46,187 nt of DNA, taken from IMG/VR virus record IMGVR_UViG_3300028597_000002, positions 1-46,187 of that record; one strand, given 5' to 3'. Each line of letters begins with the position of its first letter. Within the stretch, counting starts at the first letter, position 1. Of the stretch, positions 23,500 to 31,994 are shown in pieces. The notes below the pieces were generated by a model. The model made no database searches. It was not told where the DNA came from and worked only from the letters and a program-made list of their open reading frames with translations. The stretch is from a virus. Position numbers and translations under genes: made by a program.

Positions 23500-25743
23500 T
23501 CATCCCATCGGTGGAATTTGTTCTTGCGGTGCGCCTTCTTCTGGAGCCATTCCTTGCTCTGGAGGCATTTGACTCGGATCGCCTCCAGCGACAATTGCCT
23601 GAAGCATTTCATCAGGGGCCTGGCCTTGTTCCATTCCACCTGATGTTACCGCATTCTGGCCGTCCTGGGGAGCAGGCTGACCAGGAATCATTCCGAGCGC
23701 CATCATGTGCTGATTGACATGCTGCTCGAAAAGATTCTTCGTTTCCTGGGGAAGCTGCTCATACTCCTGAGACTTTCGATAAGTGTTGTGCACCTGAATG
23801 TGAGCCTGGTGTGCATCGAAAGAATTGACAGGAACAATGAGCGGCGGTTCTGTGGGATTTCCTGCCATGTCGACAAGTGGCTGACCAGACTTCGGGTCAA
23901 CAAGTCCCAGTTCAGGATTCGGTTCGCCAGTGATAGGATCTTTTGCAACAAAAGTTGCTGCGTACTGAGAAATCTGTTCCTGAGTTACGGACGCCATTCG
24001 CATATTCTCGCGAGAAGCCTGCGCAAAGTCCACACGAATTTCATCGTACAGCCTACTTACGCCACCCATGTCCATAAGCTCAAGGCCCTTTTCCGGGGGA
24101 ATGAAGCCCTGAGTCATCATGTCCATCAAGAAAGCTTGCTTGGCAGCCTTAGAAGTAGGAAGTGCAGAACCAGCTTCGACCCGAAGGTCAGTATTTTCGC
24201 GAAGATCTGCACCCTGAAAACTCATAACATTGAAAGTTCCGTCCTTGCCGGTAACTTTCACCTGTCGCGGAGTATCCCAATACTGCTTGACGTAACAAAG
24301 CGTCTGATAGCCAATCTTCTCAAACGCCTCTTCAATGCCCTGATAAGTCGTTGAGAGCATTGATTCGTCCTGCTCCTGCAAAAAGTTAATTGCAGTTGCA
24401 GCGGTTACGCCAGAAGGAACCTGACCCTTGGAAACCTGATGCTGGCCCGAAATATCTTCGAAGTCCATCAAAAGTCGATCCAGCTCCTGCAAAACATATG
24501 GTGGCATGTTTTGCATCGGCATGGGAGTCGGCTCAGGATAACCAAGATTGTACTGAATCACCTGACCGGGTTCAGTTGTAATCTTTGACGCGTCGATGGA
24601 ACCCTTTGCCGCAAGAAGTCGCTCATGGGCCATAGCATTCTTGTTTTCAGTGATCTGGCCTCGTGTGCGATTGTATTCGCGCTGAATCGCAACAAGGTCA
24701 GTCACAACGCTGTCGGCGTAAAAGCGACCGGATGGAATGTGAGGGATCTTTGTATATGGGTACTGCTGATGAATGTACGGATTTCCCTCTACGTACTGAA
24801 CAAGCTGATCGCCAATGATGGTAAACATTCCACCATTGGGCATGAATTCTACATTGCCGGGCTTAACCCAAACTTCATAGCACATGACAGAATCGCGCTT
24901 GAATTCACCGGCGCCAACAAGATTCAAGAAGCTGTCACTTAGAATGTCGGACGCTTCCATTGTGTTCGGTTCGACTTTCATGCCATACCGAAGCTTAATC
25001 CACTCAGGGGAGCGCGTCTGAATCTGAATGACATAGGGCTGATCTTCTATGTCTTCCTGCATCATATCCGGCACGAAAAGGTGGAAGGGGGTCACCATTT
25101 CGTAGCAGAAATCCCCGTCAGGGGGATTTTCAGCAGGCAGACCCATCTGCTGAGCCATTGCCTGAACTTCAGGAGGAAGAGGCTGCCACTGCTTTGACTT
25201 CTTGGTTGGGTCCCAATAAGTCTTGATGAAACCTGTGCCAGTCGTCAAAGTCCAAAGAATTGTCTGACGGAACTTGGCGTGAATTTTCTGCTGCCTGTAG
25301 ACGGAATCCCAGATCTGCTCACCAGCCTGAGCGGCTGAAAGATCCTTGTCTTCATTCGTAGCGGGAACAACTGTTGCGCTCGGCTTCTGAGCAGTCAGTC
25401 GAGATATCTCTGTACGAATGATAGGGCGGATACGATTAATAACAGGCCGAGCACGAAAGTAGGGAGCAGGTGGAATGTAAAGACGAACGCCAACACCGCT
25501 ACCATTAGAATTCGAAGTAGGTAGAAGCTGAACATTTTGCTTCCCCGCGTAGAAAGCGAGATTCAGATACCACTGACGTTCAACTTGCTGACGAATTGTG
25601 CGGCACCGGAGGTGAGCATTCTTCGTCCACGAAATGACACGATTGGCAAAGTCCGCATCTTTTGAGCGACTCGCAAGCTGAGAAAGTTGCTCCTGAGAAT
25701 ACGGCTCAATGTTCCCTCCGGGGACAACCGAAGATGTTGCCAT
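23500..25743 (-). CDS. Portal protein, 747 aa
   Basis: ATG at 25743 has the leader AACTTTAAAAAGGAGG. Large podovirus-type portal: N-terminal helical stem region (VERQWYLNLAFYAGKQNVQ), the core around FRQTILWTLTTGTGFIKTYWD, the central FYADSVVTDLVAIQREYNRTRGQI (read in parts) and a Gln/Met/Pro-rich C-terminus (QMPPEQGMAPEEG). The portal ring is the packaging channel and tail attachment site. It follows the terminase and acidic genes and precedes scaffold/capsid, the classic order. Confidence 0.88.
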   Translation of the reverse strand: MATSSVVPGGNIEPYSQEQLSQLASRSKDADFANRVISWTKNAHLRCRTIRQQVERQWYLNLAFYAGKQNVQLLPTSNSNGSGVGVRLYIPPAPYFRARPVINRIRPIIRTEISRLTAQKPSATVVPATNEDKDLSAAQAGEQIWDSVYRQQKIHAKFRQTILWTLTTGTGFIKTYWDPTKKSKQWQPLPPEVQAMAQQMGLPAENPPDGDFCYEMVTPFHLFVPDMMQEDIEDQPYVIQIQTRSPEWIKLRYGMKVEPNTMEASDILSDSFLNLVGAGEFKRDSVMCYEVWVKPGNVEFMPNGGMFTIIGDQLVQYVEGNPYIHQQYPYTKIPHIPSGRFYADSVVTDLVAIQREYNRTRGQITENKNAMAHERLLAAKGSIDASKITTEPGQVIQYNLGYPEPTPMPMQNMPPYVLQELDRLLMDFEDISGQHQVSKGQVPSGVTAATAINFLQEQDESMLSTTYQGIEEAFEKIGYQTLCYVKQYWDTPRQVKVTGKDGTFNVMSFQGADLRENTDLRVEAGSALPTSKAAKQAFLMDMMTQGFIPPEKGLELMDMGGVSRLYDEIRVDFAQASRENMRMASVTQEQISQYAATFVAKDPITGEPNPELGLVDPKSGQPLVDMAGNPTEPPLIVPVNSFDAHQAHIQVHNTYRKSQEYEQLPQETKNLFEQHVNQHMMALGMIPGQPAPQDGQNAVTSGGMEQGQAPDEMLQAIVAGGDPSQMPPEQGMAPEEGAPQEQIPPMG

Positions 25744-25760
25744 TCACCTCCTTTTTAAAG

Positions 25761-26108
25761 TTATCGGTTGAAACCGAATTCCGTCATGAAGTCAGGGTCA
25801 TCCTGATTGTAGGCCATGTTAGGGTTCAGGCCCATCTTCTCGTAACGCTTGGCGAGAGAAACTGCCAAAGCCTCATCGTCAAGAATTGGCGCTTCCTCGA
25901 CGGGTTCGCTTCGGCTTGTTTCCTTCGTCGTCCACTGAAGCCTCTGAAAAGTCTCCAGATTCTTCGACGCCAGAAGATTCGCTGTCGTCGTCAGAACTTC
26001 CCTCTGATCCTTCAGAATCTTCGACAACCACCGCGTCAGGTATATTGTCGTTGCTGATGAGATCAGAGTTATCACAATGACAGTTACGGAGAAGTATGCG
26101 GGCTGCAT
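25761..26108 (-). CDS. Membrane-anchored protein overlapping an acidic gene, 115 aa
   Basis: ATG at 26108 follows AGGAGCAGGT. The N-terminus is a single membrane span (AYFSVTVIVITLISSATTIY) followed by a basic/polar helix (TRWLSKILKDQREVL), then a cytoplasmic-type tail ending FMTEFGFNR. Its first 77 codons overlap the 188-aa gene in the +1 frame; its last 38 codons are free, which argues that this frame is real. The span could be a spanin or holin-like factor or a virion membrane anchor. A frameshift product of the upstream gene is an alternative. Confidence 0.6.
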   Translation of the reverse strand: MQPAYFSVTVIVITLISSATTIYLTRWLSKILKDQREVLTTTANLLASKNLETFQRLQWTTKETSRSEPVEEAPILDDEALAVSLAKRYEKMGLNPNMAYNQDDPDFMTEFGFNR

Positions 26109-26445
26109 TTACCTGCTCCTGAAGTCGTTCAATTTCGAGATTCGCATTTCCGTAATTCAGGAGAGCCTTTTCGTACTGACCAAAAAGCTTATTGTAATTG
26201 CCATAAGTGGCAAAACCCATCATCTTTGCAACTTCAGCGAGACAGAAAGTGCAGAGGTAAAAGACGCCAAACCAATCCTGCGTCTTGCCAAAGTCCGCGA
26301 ACTGTCGACCGTCCCCGCCCGAACTTCCGCAAACAACACAGATGCCAGGATTCAGGACCGGCTCATTTGTGATACGAAAACGTGACTGAGGGAATTCCTC
26401 AGCCACCTTTTCGACATCGACTCTTTCGATGTTAGTTACGTCCAC
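25879..26445 (-). CDS. Zinc-finger/acidic-tail protein, 188 aa
   Basis: GTG at 26445 overlaps the preceding stop. It has CVVCGS early and CTFCLAEV later, suggesting a zinc site in the first 85 residues, then a helical segment and NCHCDNSD. The last 65 residues are Ser/Glu/Asp-rich (DSEGSEGSSDDDSESSGVEE) and end basic (KPKRTRRG). The acidic tail overlaps the membrane ORF. Function unknown. Confidence 0.6.
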   Translation of the reverse strand: MDVTNIERVDVEKVAEEFPQSRFRITNEPVLNPGICVVCGSSGGDGRQFADFGKTQDWFGVFYLCTFCLAEVAKMMGFATYGNYNKLFGQYEKALLNYGNANLEIERLQEQVNAARILLRNCHCDNSDLISNDNIPDAVVVEDSEGSEGSSDDDSESSGVEESGDFSEASVDDEGNKPKRTRRGSANS

Positions 26446-26903
26446 TTCGTGGAATCACTTTCCTCAGTTGAATCAGACTCAGTCGTGACAGCTTCGTCGG
26501 AAACTTCGCTTCCTTCCGGTGCTTCCGAACTCTCTTCCTCTGCATCTTCGACAACCACGAGATTTTCTTCCTCGTTGGAATCGGAGTAGACTCCATTGTT
26601 TTCCTCATCCTGAACAGTTCCCGCATCCTCATCCGGCCTTCCGGAATCTACAGGAATGTCATTCGGGTTCTCATCGGCAAAATGTACCGACTGATAGTTT
26701 GAGGGAACAGTTCCCGTGCGCTCCTGAACCTGCGGAGTCCAATCCGGGTAAGTCCGCTCAACAATAACTTCTCGCGCCTCTCGACCTTCTACGCGCGCTG
26801 CACGGTCTTCGTGCTGCTGCTTTTCAAGACGCTCAAGATTCTCATTGTTAGCAGCATCACCGAGAGTCGGATTGTTCCAGATCTCCGGATCGAGGTCAGT
26901 CAT
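26436..26903 (-). CDS. Acidic disordered protein, 155 aa
   Basis: ATG at 26903 follows GGAGGAAA. N-terminal 75 residues are polar and helical (NLERLEKQQHEDRAARVEG); the second half is dominated by Glu, Asp, Ser and Val (EEENLVVVEDAEEESSEAP). No Cys or membrane segment. Probable disorder. Lies directly after terminase, where several podoviruses have small unknown genes. Confidence 0.6.
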   Translation of the reverse strand: MTDLDPEIWNNPTLGDAANNENLERLEKQQHEDRAARVEGREAREVIVERTYPDWTPQVQERTGTVPSNYQSVHFADENPNDIPVDSGRPDEDAGTVQDEENNGVYSDSNEEENLVVVEDAEEESSEAPEGSEVSDEAVTTESDSTEESDSTKWT

Positions 26904-27027
26904 TTTCCTCCGTCTTTTTGATTTGCCGTGTACCTACGGGATGATGCTGACAATCACAGCCATTACAATCCGCGTGCCAACTTGGAAGGTTATTGTCAGC
27001 AGCATTTGCGCAATGTCTACATATCAT
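26896..27027 (-). CDS. Cys-rich zinc-finger micro-protein, 43 aa
   Basis: ATG at 27027 overlaps the end of the large terminase by 11 bases, and the stop overlaps the next gene's start by 8. Protein starts MICRHCANAADN, then HADCNGCDCQHH. CxxC plus CxxCxC with two His fits one zinc site. The tight overlaps on both sides argue for a real gene despite its size. Confidence 0.55.
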   Translation of the reverse strand: MICRHCANAADNNLPSWHADCNGCDCQHHPVGTRQIKKTEEND

Positions 27028-28552
27028 CGTTTAGAACAACCCGCCAACCATTGTCACGATCAGACAAAACCCTGGGATTCAAATTAGGGTCAGTGTTCCA
27101 AGAACCATGCCCAGGAAGTTTCGCTGACGATCCTCCAATTGCTGGAAGTGGAGACTTCTCCGGCAAGTTTATCGTTTGCTTCAATTCTGGCATGAAGCTA
27201 AAGAAGTACCTGCATTCATCACATGCGTGATCATCCTTTTTGTGGATTTGGTCATATGGATTGTTCTGTGATGCTTGCTTTTTTGACGCCCAAGTTTTCC
27301 AACGAAGGCGACTAATTTCACGAATCAGGTTAGCGCAGTTACGCGTTATGCGCCAGGAGGGTGTTCCGTCTTCTCTAAGGGCAAGGTACTGATTAACTTT
27401 TGCCACCCCAGTGAGTACATCGTTATTTCCCAGGACAAACCCAATGCCCCGTATTGCATACTCAGTTTGAATTGACGTGCCAGTGACAGCCTGCTTTTGG
27501 GCGAGAGCCGGGTCACAAATGTTGACATCTGGAATTCGATTGTGGGCAGCATTCTTCGCATGAATGACTGCCGCGTGGTATTCAATGATACGTCCACTTT
27601 CGTAGTGCTCATCGAAAGTTATGACCTCGTTGTCTTGATTGACGGCGTGCCAATGCACTGCCGTTGGATTGTTGAAGCCGTGGTCAAGAGACATGTAGTG
27701 CTTGTAATTTCGCCCCTTAAATTCAAGGGGATCAATTTCGTCAATGACATGAATCTTGGGATTGAAAGCCTTGTAGACAAGTCCACCCATCTGGACAAAC
27801 TTGCCCTTACCTCGCGCATCAGCTTCATCTTCTGAAAGCGAATCAAGGAATTCTTTCACCTCGGTTTGATCGAGGTGGGGATTCTCGGCCATATCGACCT
27901 CTGTAATGTCGATATTCTTGTCGCCAAGGATTCCCTTTTCATAGATTACATCATAGATCCACGTCATACCTTCGACGGGAGTCATCGTGATCCATGCATG
28001 ACCTTTTCGGTCGATGAGTCGAGCCATATTTTCTGTGTAAATTGTTTCGGGCGGCTCTTCGTCAAAATGGACAAAATCCCGTGACGTTCCCGCAAATTTG
28101 TCCAAGTCTTGGTCGTATGACATGAGTTCAACGAAAGAACCATTTTCAAGATAAAGTGTTCTCGTAGATGCTTCGTAAGCAGAGAACCAAGAGCCCCCTC
28201 GGAGTTGAGATGGTGGAAGCCATTGCTTGAGCTGAGGCTTGATGATTTTTTCAATTCCATTGAGAAAGTCAACCGAGATGATTCGTCCGGCAATTGGTCG
28301 ATCCGGAATTCGCTGGAAAGGATGACTCCGGGTGAGCCACCAAATATCTTCAACGATACCTCCCGTAGTTTTGCCGGACCGGTTTCCTCCAATATAAAGA
28401 CGAATTCGCTTGGCGGAGTTATGAAACTTCTTCTGCTTTGCGTGAGGAACGTACGAATTGATATCTGGAAAATCTGCAACTCTTGCAAGGTTTTCTCCGA
28501 GGTCTCGAAATGCATCCTGAATGTTGGCGATCTTCTTTTGCCTAGGCGGCAT
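27017..28552 (-). CDS. Terminase large subunit, 511 aa
   Basis: ATG at 28552 has the leader AACTTTAAAAAGGAGGT. The ATPase domain has Walker A GGNRSGKT (55-62) and Walker B FVHFDEEP (160-167), with the catalytic Glu following Asp. The C-terminal nuclease begins at MSLDHGFNNPTAVHW, with Asp290 as a metal ligand. This protein drives DNA into the procapsid and cuts concatemers. Usual length. Confidence 0.95.
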   Translation of the reverse strand: MPPRQKKIANIQDAFRDLGENLARVADFPDINSYVPHAKQKKFHNSAKRIRLYIGGNRSGKTTGGIVEDIWWLTRSHPFQRIPDRPIAGRIISVDFLNGIEKIIKPQLKQWLPPSQLRGGSWFSAYEASTRTLYLENGSFVELMSYDQDLDKFAGTSRDFVHFDEEPPETIYTENMARLIDRKGHAWITMTPVEGMTWIYDVIYEKGILGDKNIDITEVDMAENPHLDQTEVKEFLDSLSEDEADARGKGKFVQMGGLVYKAFNPKIHVIDEIDPLEFKGRNYKHYMSLDHGFNNPTAVHWHAVNQDNEVITFDEHYESGRIIEYHAAVIHAKNAAHNRIPDVNICDPALAQKQAVTGTSIQTEYAIRGIGFVLGNNDVLTGVAKVNQYLALREDGTPSWRITRNCANLIREISRLRWKTWASKKQASQNNPYDQIHKKDDHACDECRYFFSFMPELKQTINLPEKSPLPAIGGSSAKLPGHGSWNTDPNLNPRVLSDRDNGWRVVLNDDM

Positions 28553-28562
28553 GACCTCCTTT

Positions 28563-28796
28563 TTAAAGTTCGTAGTTCAGATGATGGATCAGGTCTTTGC
28601 GCGCTCGATTCTTAGTCCATCCATGACCGCATCGAGTTCCTTCGCTAGCTTCAGCCAAATAACCATTGAAATATTGCCTAACGGCCCGAAAGTTTTTCCT
28701 ACCCAATTGGTACTTCAAATACTCTAGACCTCGTCGATACCTTTTATGCTTCAAATCCATAAACAGCCCAACAGGGTAAATTTCTACATCATACAT
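28563..28796 (-). CDS. Hypothetical basic protein upstream of terminase, 77 aa
   Basis: ATG at 28796. Short start (MYDVEIYPVGLFMDL) followed by Lys/Arg/Tyr-rich helices (KHKRYRRGLEYLKYQL, NFRAVRQYFNGYLAE) and a Cys/Gly/Trp part (GTRCGHGWTKNRA). Its stop lies inside the terminase leader. Unknown family; the basic helices could bind DNA. Confidence 0.65.
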   Translation of the reverse strand: MYDVEIYPVGLFMDLKHKRYRRGLEYLKYQLGRKNFRAVRQYFNGYLAEASEGTRCGHGWTKNRARKDLIHHLNYEL

Positions 28797-28979
28797 GGAT
28801 TCCCCAATTCAGTTCGAAAACTTTAAACTTGCTACATTTTGCGGGGGGCCCTACCTCCGGAATACGGCAGGCACTACCGGGCAGGCCCCCTCCGCTCCTG
28901 CGTCGCTCCAGAAACCTGCCCGGCAGTTCCAGCCTACATTCCTGCGGCCCCCGCAAAACTCCGCAAGTTCAAACTTTTC
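28797..28979 (-). other. Intergenic region with a nested hairpin
   Basis: Between the fibre genes and the terminase block there is no ORF. A two-level structure occupies 28837-28958: an outer stem TTTTGCGGGGGGCC/GGCCCCCGCAAAA (one bulge) and an inner 13-bp stem at 28873-28885/28915-28927 (one G-U or mismatch). It could terminate fibre transcription or protect mRNA. Confidence 0.6.
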
Positions 28980-29648
28980 TCACACTGCCGTGTACCTTGC
29001 TGTTCCGACAGCATATTGTACGCCGGTCAAATAGACCCGGTTAAAGTCGGCAGTTCCGCCAAAAGCTCGGATGCTAGAAGTGTTGAAGTCGTCCTGAAGG
29101 AAAAGTCGGACACCCTGATAAATGTTCAGGTTCGTGTCGACGGTTCCTACTGAAACAGGAGAATGTCCCAGCATGTAACCCCCGCCTTCTCGTGGGCTAA
29201 GTCCAATAGGCAGGGTTTTGAAAAGCTGGTACGAAACATTTCTCGAGATGTTTCCGGAGGTTGGCCCGATGATTCCTCGCCAGTAGCACTGACCTCTATT
29301 GTCGAGAGCTATTTGGAAAGGTGCGGCTGGAACGGGATTCAAAGTCCAGCCGGTAATGTCCATGCATGTATTGGGAACTGTCACCCAGGGGGAAATGGCA
29401 TCCTGGATGGGTCGCCAATGCCAACCCCAGTTCGCATCTTTACATGCGAGCAGATAGATTGACTGGGTGTCGCTCTTGTAAAACCTGTCGCCGACATTAT
29501 AATTCCCGGCTGTTGGTAGACTTGTGCCAGCAGGGGCGGCGGGAATGTCGGCTAGCTTGTCCCAGTTCGCATTGAGCCAAGTTTCAAAGTTGGCCATGCT
29601 GTCATTTGGGTCTGCCATATTGAATCCATAGTTTGGCGTGACCGGCAT
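28980..29648 (-). CDS. Fibre/receptor-binding-like protein, 222 aa
   Basis: ATG at 29648 overlaps the previous stop (TAATG). The first 40 residues contain the segment FETWLNANWDKLADIP that is shared in style with the two upstream genes. The rest is beta-rich with Trp/Tyr/Gly (YNVGDRFYKSDTQ, WHWRPIQDAISPW). No collagen-like repeats. One of three tandem, similarly sized proteins that probably act as tail fibre or appendage modules. Confidence 0.6.
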   Translation of the reverse strand: MPVTPNYGFNMADPNDSMANFETWLNANWDKLADIPAAPAGTSLPTAGNYNVGDRFYKSDTQSIYLLACKDANWGWHWRPIQDAISPWVTVPNTCMDITGWTLNPVPAAPFQIALDNRGQCYWRGIIGPTSGNISRNVSYQLFKTLPIGLSPREGGGYMLGHSPVSVGTVDTNLNIYQGVRLFLQDDFNTSSIRAFGGTADFNRVYLTGVQYAVGTARYTAV

Positions 29649-30280
29649 TAGTACCACCACCAAACTTGGTCAACCATAACAAAGTTGCCGCCACCAGCGC
29701 CGCCCATATATTGCACTGATAGGCGGACGTAAGTATTTCCCACTGGCTGCTCAACTTTAATGAGCCCACCCTGCGCAACAGAAGTACTTGACCCTGTATT
29801 CAGGGAAATAGCACAGGGATTGTAGTGAATGTTTCCGATCGGCTGCATTGATGCTGGAGGAGAGCCAGCGGCATCCGAATTGAGCAGAAAGAAAGATCCC
29901 ATGGGCCAGGCGCTTGCAGCGGCGTCATACTGAAAACCGCCAGTACATTCCACCATTCGATAAAGTGGATTGTTTCGCCACTTTGGGGTGAATCCTGTCC
30001 TGGGTGCTCGTGCTACAGCTACAGGAAAGTTAGTCCACGCCGACCAACCCTCTGAAATGTTCTGAGGAGCGATGAGTGACGAAGTGCCGCGAACGCAGAA
30101 TTCAAAAGAGCCGTTGAAATGCTCTTGGCCTGTTTCTACGTTCGTCATGGTCCCACCTTTCATATAAGGCGTTAGTTTCGCCTCAATGTGGTCCCAGTTT
30201 GCATTTATCTGTGCAGCTTCATCAACAAGTGGATCATTCGGGGCCGGCGGTGCAATCTTGTTAAAGTTCAAGTATGCCAT
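29648..30280 (-). CDS. Fibre/receptor-binding-like protein, 210 aa
   Basis: ATG at 30280. N-terminal module NDPLVDEAAQINANWDHIEA parallels the neighbours (NxNWD/E then helix). The remaining 160 residues are beta-rich, Gly/Ser/Thr/Trp rich, ending FVMVDQVWWWY. Typical of a variable trimeric fibre head. The gene ends overlapping the next one. Confidence 0.6.
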   Translation of the reverse strand: MAYLNFNKIAPPAPNDPLVDEAAQINANWDHIEAKLTPYMKGGTMTNVETGQEHFNGSFEFCVRGTSSLIAPQNISEGWSAWTNFPVAVARAPRTGFTPKWRNNPLYRMVECTGGFQYDAAASAWPMGSFFLLNSDAAGSPPASMQPIGNIHYNPCAISLNTGSSTSVAQGGLIKVEQPVGNTYVRLSVQYMGGAGGGNFVMVDQVWWWY

Positions 30281-30283
30281 GTT

Positions 30284-30946
30284 TCACCCCGTAACACCTG
30301 CATCGTATTTGATCCCAGTGAATTCAATGCGGCTTTCACCGGACCCGACAGTAGGATTTGACCCGTACCTTCGAATTTCCATCCTGCCAAGTTCGTTGAG
30401 AAAGACGCGCGCAATGCTGTAATTTGTGGAAGTGTTGCCACACCACACGTTAAAGTATTGCGATCGAGCGGGCCGGAATGCGGATGGAATTCCACCGTCA
30501 GGAATGACAACAACTGTCGTGCTTACGGGAATAGTGTCGCCGTCATTTAGCTGAATTGCCCCGATCCACTCAATTTCACGCTTTGTCGCTCCGGAGATGA
30601 CTTTGTTCTCCCGAACGAAAAATGGAAGGTTGGGATATTCTTTGTACCCGCCAGTCAGCCAAGATTTCCCGCTAGTCCAACTGTTGACAGGGCTAGAAGG
30701 GCTCTGCCAAAAGAAGCGGCCGGACTGAAAGTATGTCATGACACTGTTCGAATAGGACTTGTAAAACTTTGGCCTATCGACAGAGCCGGTAACATTTGGG
30801 ACGGGGTCCGTGACGTATTCATATTCCATCAGCCGCTTTGCAGCAGTGTCAAGAATTTCCCAATTCCTGTTGAGCTGGGTGTTTACGTCGACGAATTCCG
30901 TCGTAGCGGGTTTATACAAATCAAGGTTAGCTGTGAGATCTCCCAC
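30284..30946 (-). CDS. Fibre/receptor-binding-like protein, 220 aa
   Basis: GTG at 30946 follows AGGGAAAG. N-terminus TTEFVDVNTQLNRNWEILDT again has the NRNWE motif; the C-terminal two-thirds is beta-rich (FYKSYSNSVMTYFQSGRF, DTIPVSTTVVVIPDGG). First of the three fibre-like genes to be translated, right after the endolysin gene. Probable appendage or host-recognition protein. Confidence 0.6.
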   Translation of the reverse strand: MGDLTANLDLYKPATTEFVDVNTQLNRNWEILDTAAKRLMEYEYVTDPVPNVTGSVDRPKFYKSYSNSVMTYFQSGRFFWQSPSSPVNSWTSGKSWLTGGYKEYPNLPFFVRENKVISGATKREIEWIGAIQLNDGDTIPVSTTVVVIPDGGIPSAFRPARSQYFNVWCGNTSTNYSIARVFLNELGRMEIRRYGSNPTVGSGESRIEFTGIKYDAGVTG

Positions 30947-30951
30947 TTTCC

Positions 30952-31794
30952 CTACTTCTTGGGGATCTGAAGCTTGATGTTCGGCTCAAAGTGAATGAGC
31001 TTCTGATTCACCTCAACAATTTCAAGCCAACGTCGGCCGTCGCCGAGGTGCTTTTCAGCAAGCCCCCAAAGAGTGTCACCATTCTTTGTGGTTATAACTT
31101 TCATCGACGGAAGCGTGGGCGTGGGATTTGCGGGTCGCTGAGGAAGTGGCTTCTTCGGCTTGGGGCCTTCTTCAATTGCCTGCTCGACGTGGTTCCTGAA
31201 ACGGGCTACGTCGAAAAGCTTTCCGCTAGACTTTCCGGGGTCCCACTTTCCCTGCTGCCATTCGCCGTGAGCGAAAGCACTTTCCGCCTTCCAATTATGG
31301 AAAGTGCAGATGGCAGCATTCAGGCGTACGGCAGTATGATAAAGCTTCGGGTACTCAGTTTCCGGGTTGGAAAGACCGTCATACATCCATTCCCAACCGT
31401 AGAAAGCACGGTTCCCGTCGGTGTCAGCCTTTCCAGGCTTCAGGACACCCTTATAGTTCTCAGCCTTAACCTTTGCGAGAACATTTCCGTCGCCAAGTCC
31501 GGCGTGATTGCACCGTCCCCAGCCATTGAGAAGAACCTTTCCAGTGGTGGTAATTCCACCATGGCAAAGTGGGCCAGGGAGACTTGCGTACCCCCGCCAA
31601 AGAACATCCCGACCGGCCTTGTTGTCCTTGCCGCCCGTGTGGTGATTCAGAGAGCCGTGAACTTCCCCCCACGCTCCGCGTGAATTACGATTGTGCTCAA
31701 ACCACTTTACGTCGCCGCGCGAGTTATCCTCAGTGGGAATGTCCCACTCGTCGAGAATCTTCAAAAACTGCTTGTGACTCATAGGTGCAGACAT
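30952..31794 (-). CDS. Endolysin: N-acetylmuramoyl-L-alanine amidase with LysM, 280 aa
   Basis: Amidase_2-type catalytic domain with the zinc His motif SLNHHTGG (His51/52), plus LCHGGITTTGKVLLNGWGRC and a further conserved His (CNHAGLGDGN). A Pro-rich linker (PKPKKPLPQRPANPTPTLP) leads to one LysM repeat (VITTKNGDTLWGLAEKHLG to end) for peptidoglycan binding. Hydrolyses the amide between MurNAc and the stem peptide. Holin is two genes upstream in transcription after the terminase small subunit. Confidence 0.92.
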   Translation of the reverse strand: MSAPMSHKQFLKILDEWDIPTEDNSRGDVKWFEHNRNSRGAWGEVHGSLNHHTGGKDNKAGRDVLWRGYASLPGPLCHGGITTTGKVLLNGWGRCNHAGLGDGNVLAKVKAENYKGVLKPGKADTDGNRAFYGWEWMYDGLSNPETEYPKLYHTAVRLNAAICTFHNWKAESAFAHGEWQQGKWDPGKSSGKLFDVARFRNHVEQAIEEGPKPKKPLPQRPANPTPTLPSMKVITTKNGDTLWGLAEKHLGDGRRWLEIVEVNQKLIHFEPNIKLQIPKK

Positions 31795-31799
31795 TTATT

Positions 31800-31994
31800 T
31801 CAGCCTCCAGTGGGCGGAGCCGGGGGAGTGGTGGGAACTTCTACTTCTTCACCGGGTTCCGGCTCAGGTGTCGGGACAACCTTCGTGTTGAGGAAAACTT
31901 CAACCTCTTCGGCGAGAACAAAGTCGGCCGTGTCGGTCTTGTCGTCCCAACCGAATTCATTCAGAAGGTCTGCAAGCTTTTGGAGGAAAGTCAT
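31800..31994 (-). CDS. Acidic Pro-rich small protein, 64 aa
   Basis: ATG at 31994 overlaps the preceding stop; GTG at 31997 is also possible. Helical N-terminus (MTFLQKLADLLNEFGWDD) then acidic, and a disordered Pro/Glu C-terminus (PTPEPEPGEEVEVPTTPPAP). Lies directly before the endolysin gene. Could assist lysis or be a small structural protein; unknown. Confidence 0.55.
   Translation of the reverse strand: MTFLQKLADLLNEFGWDDKTDTADFVLAEEVEVFLNTKVVPTPEPEPGEEVEVPTTPPAPPTGG

Noticed and set aside
26928-27230. Rightward ORFs antisense to terminase and portal genes
   Set aside because: Shadows of strongly supported leftward genes; no ribosome sites.
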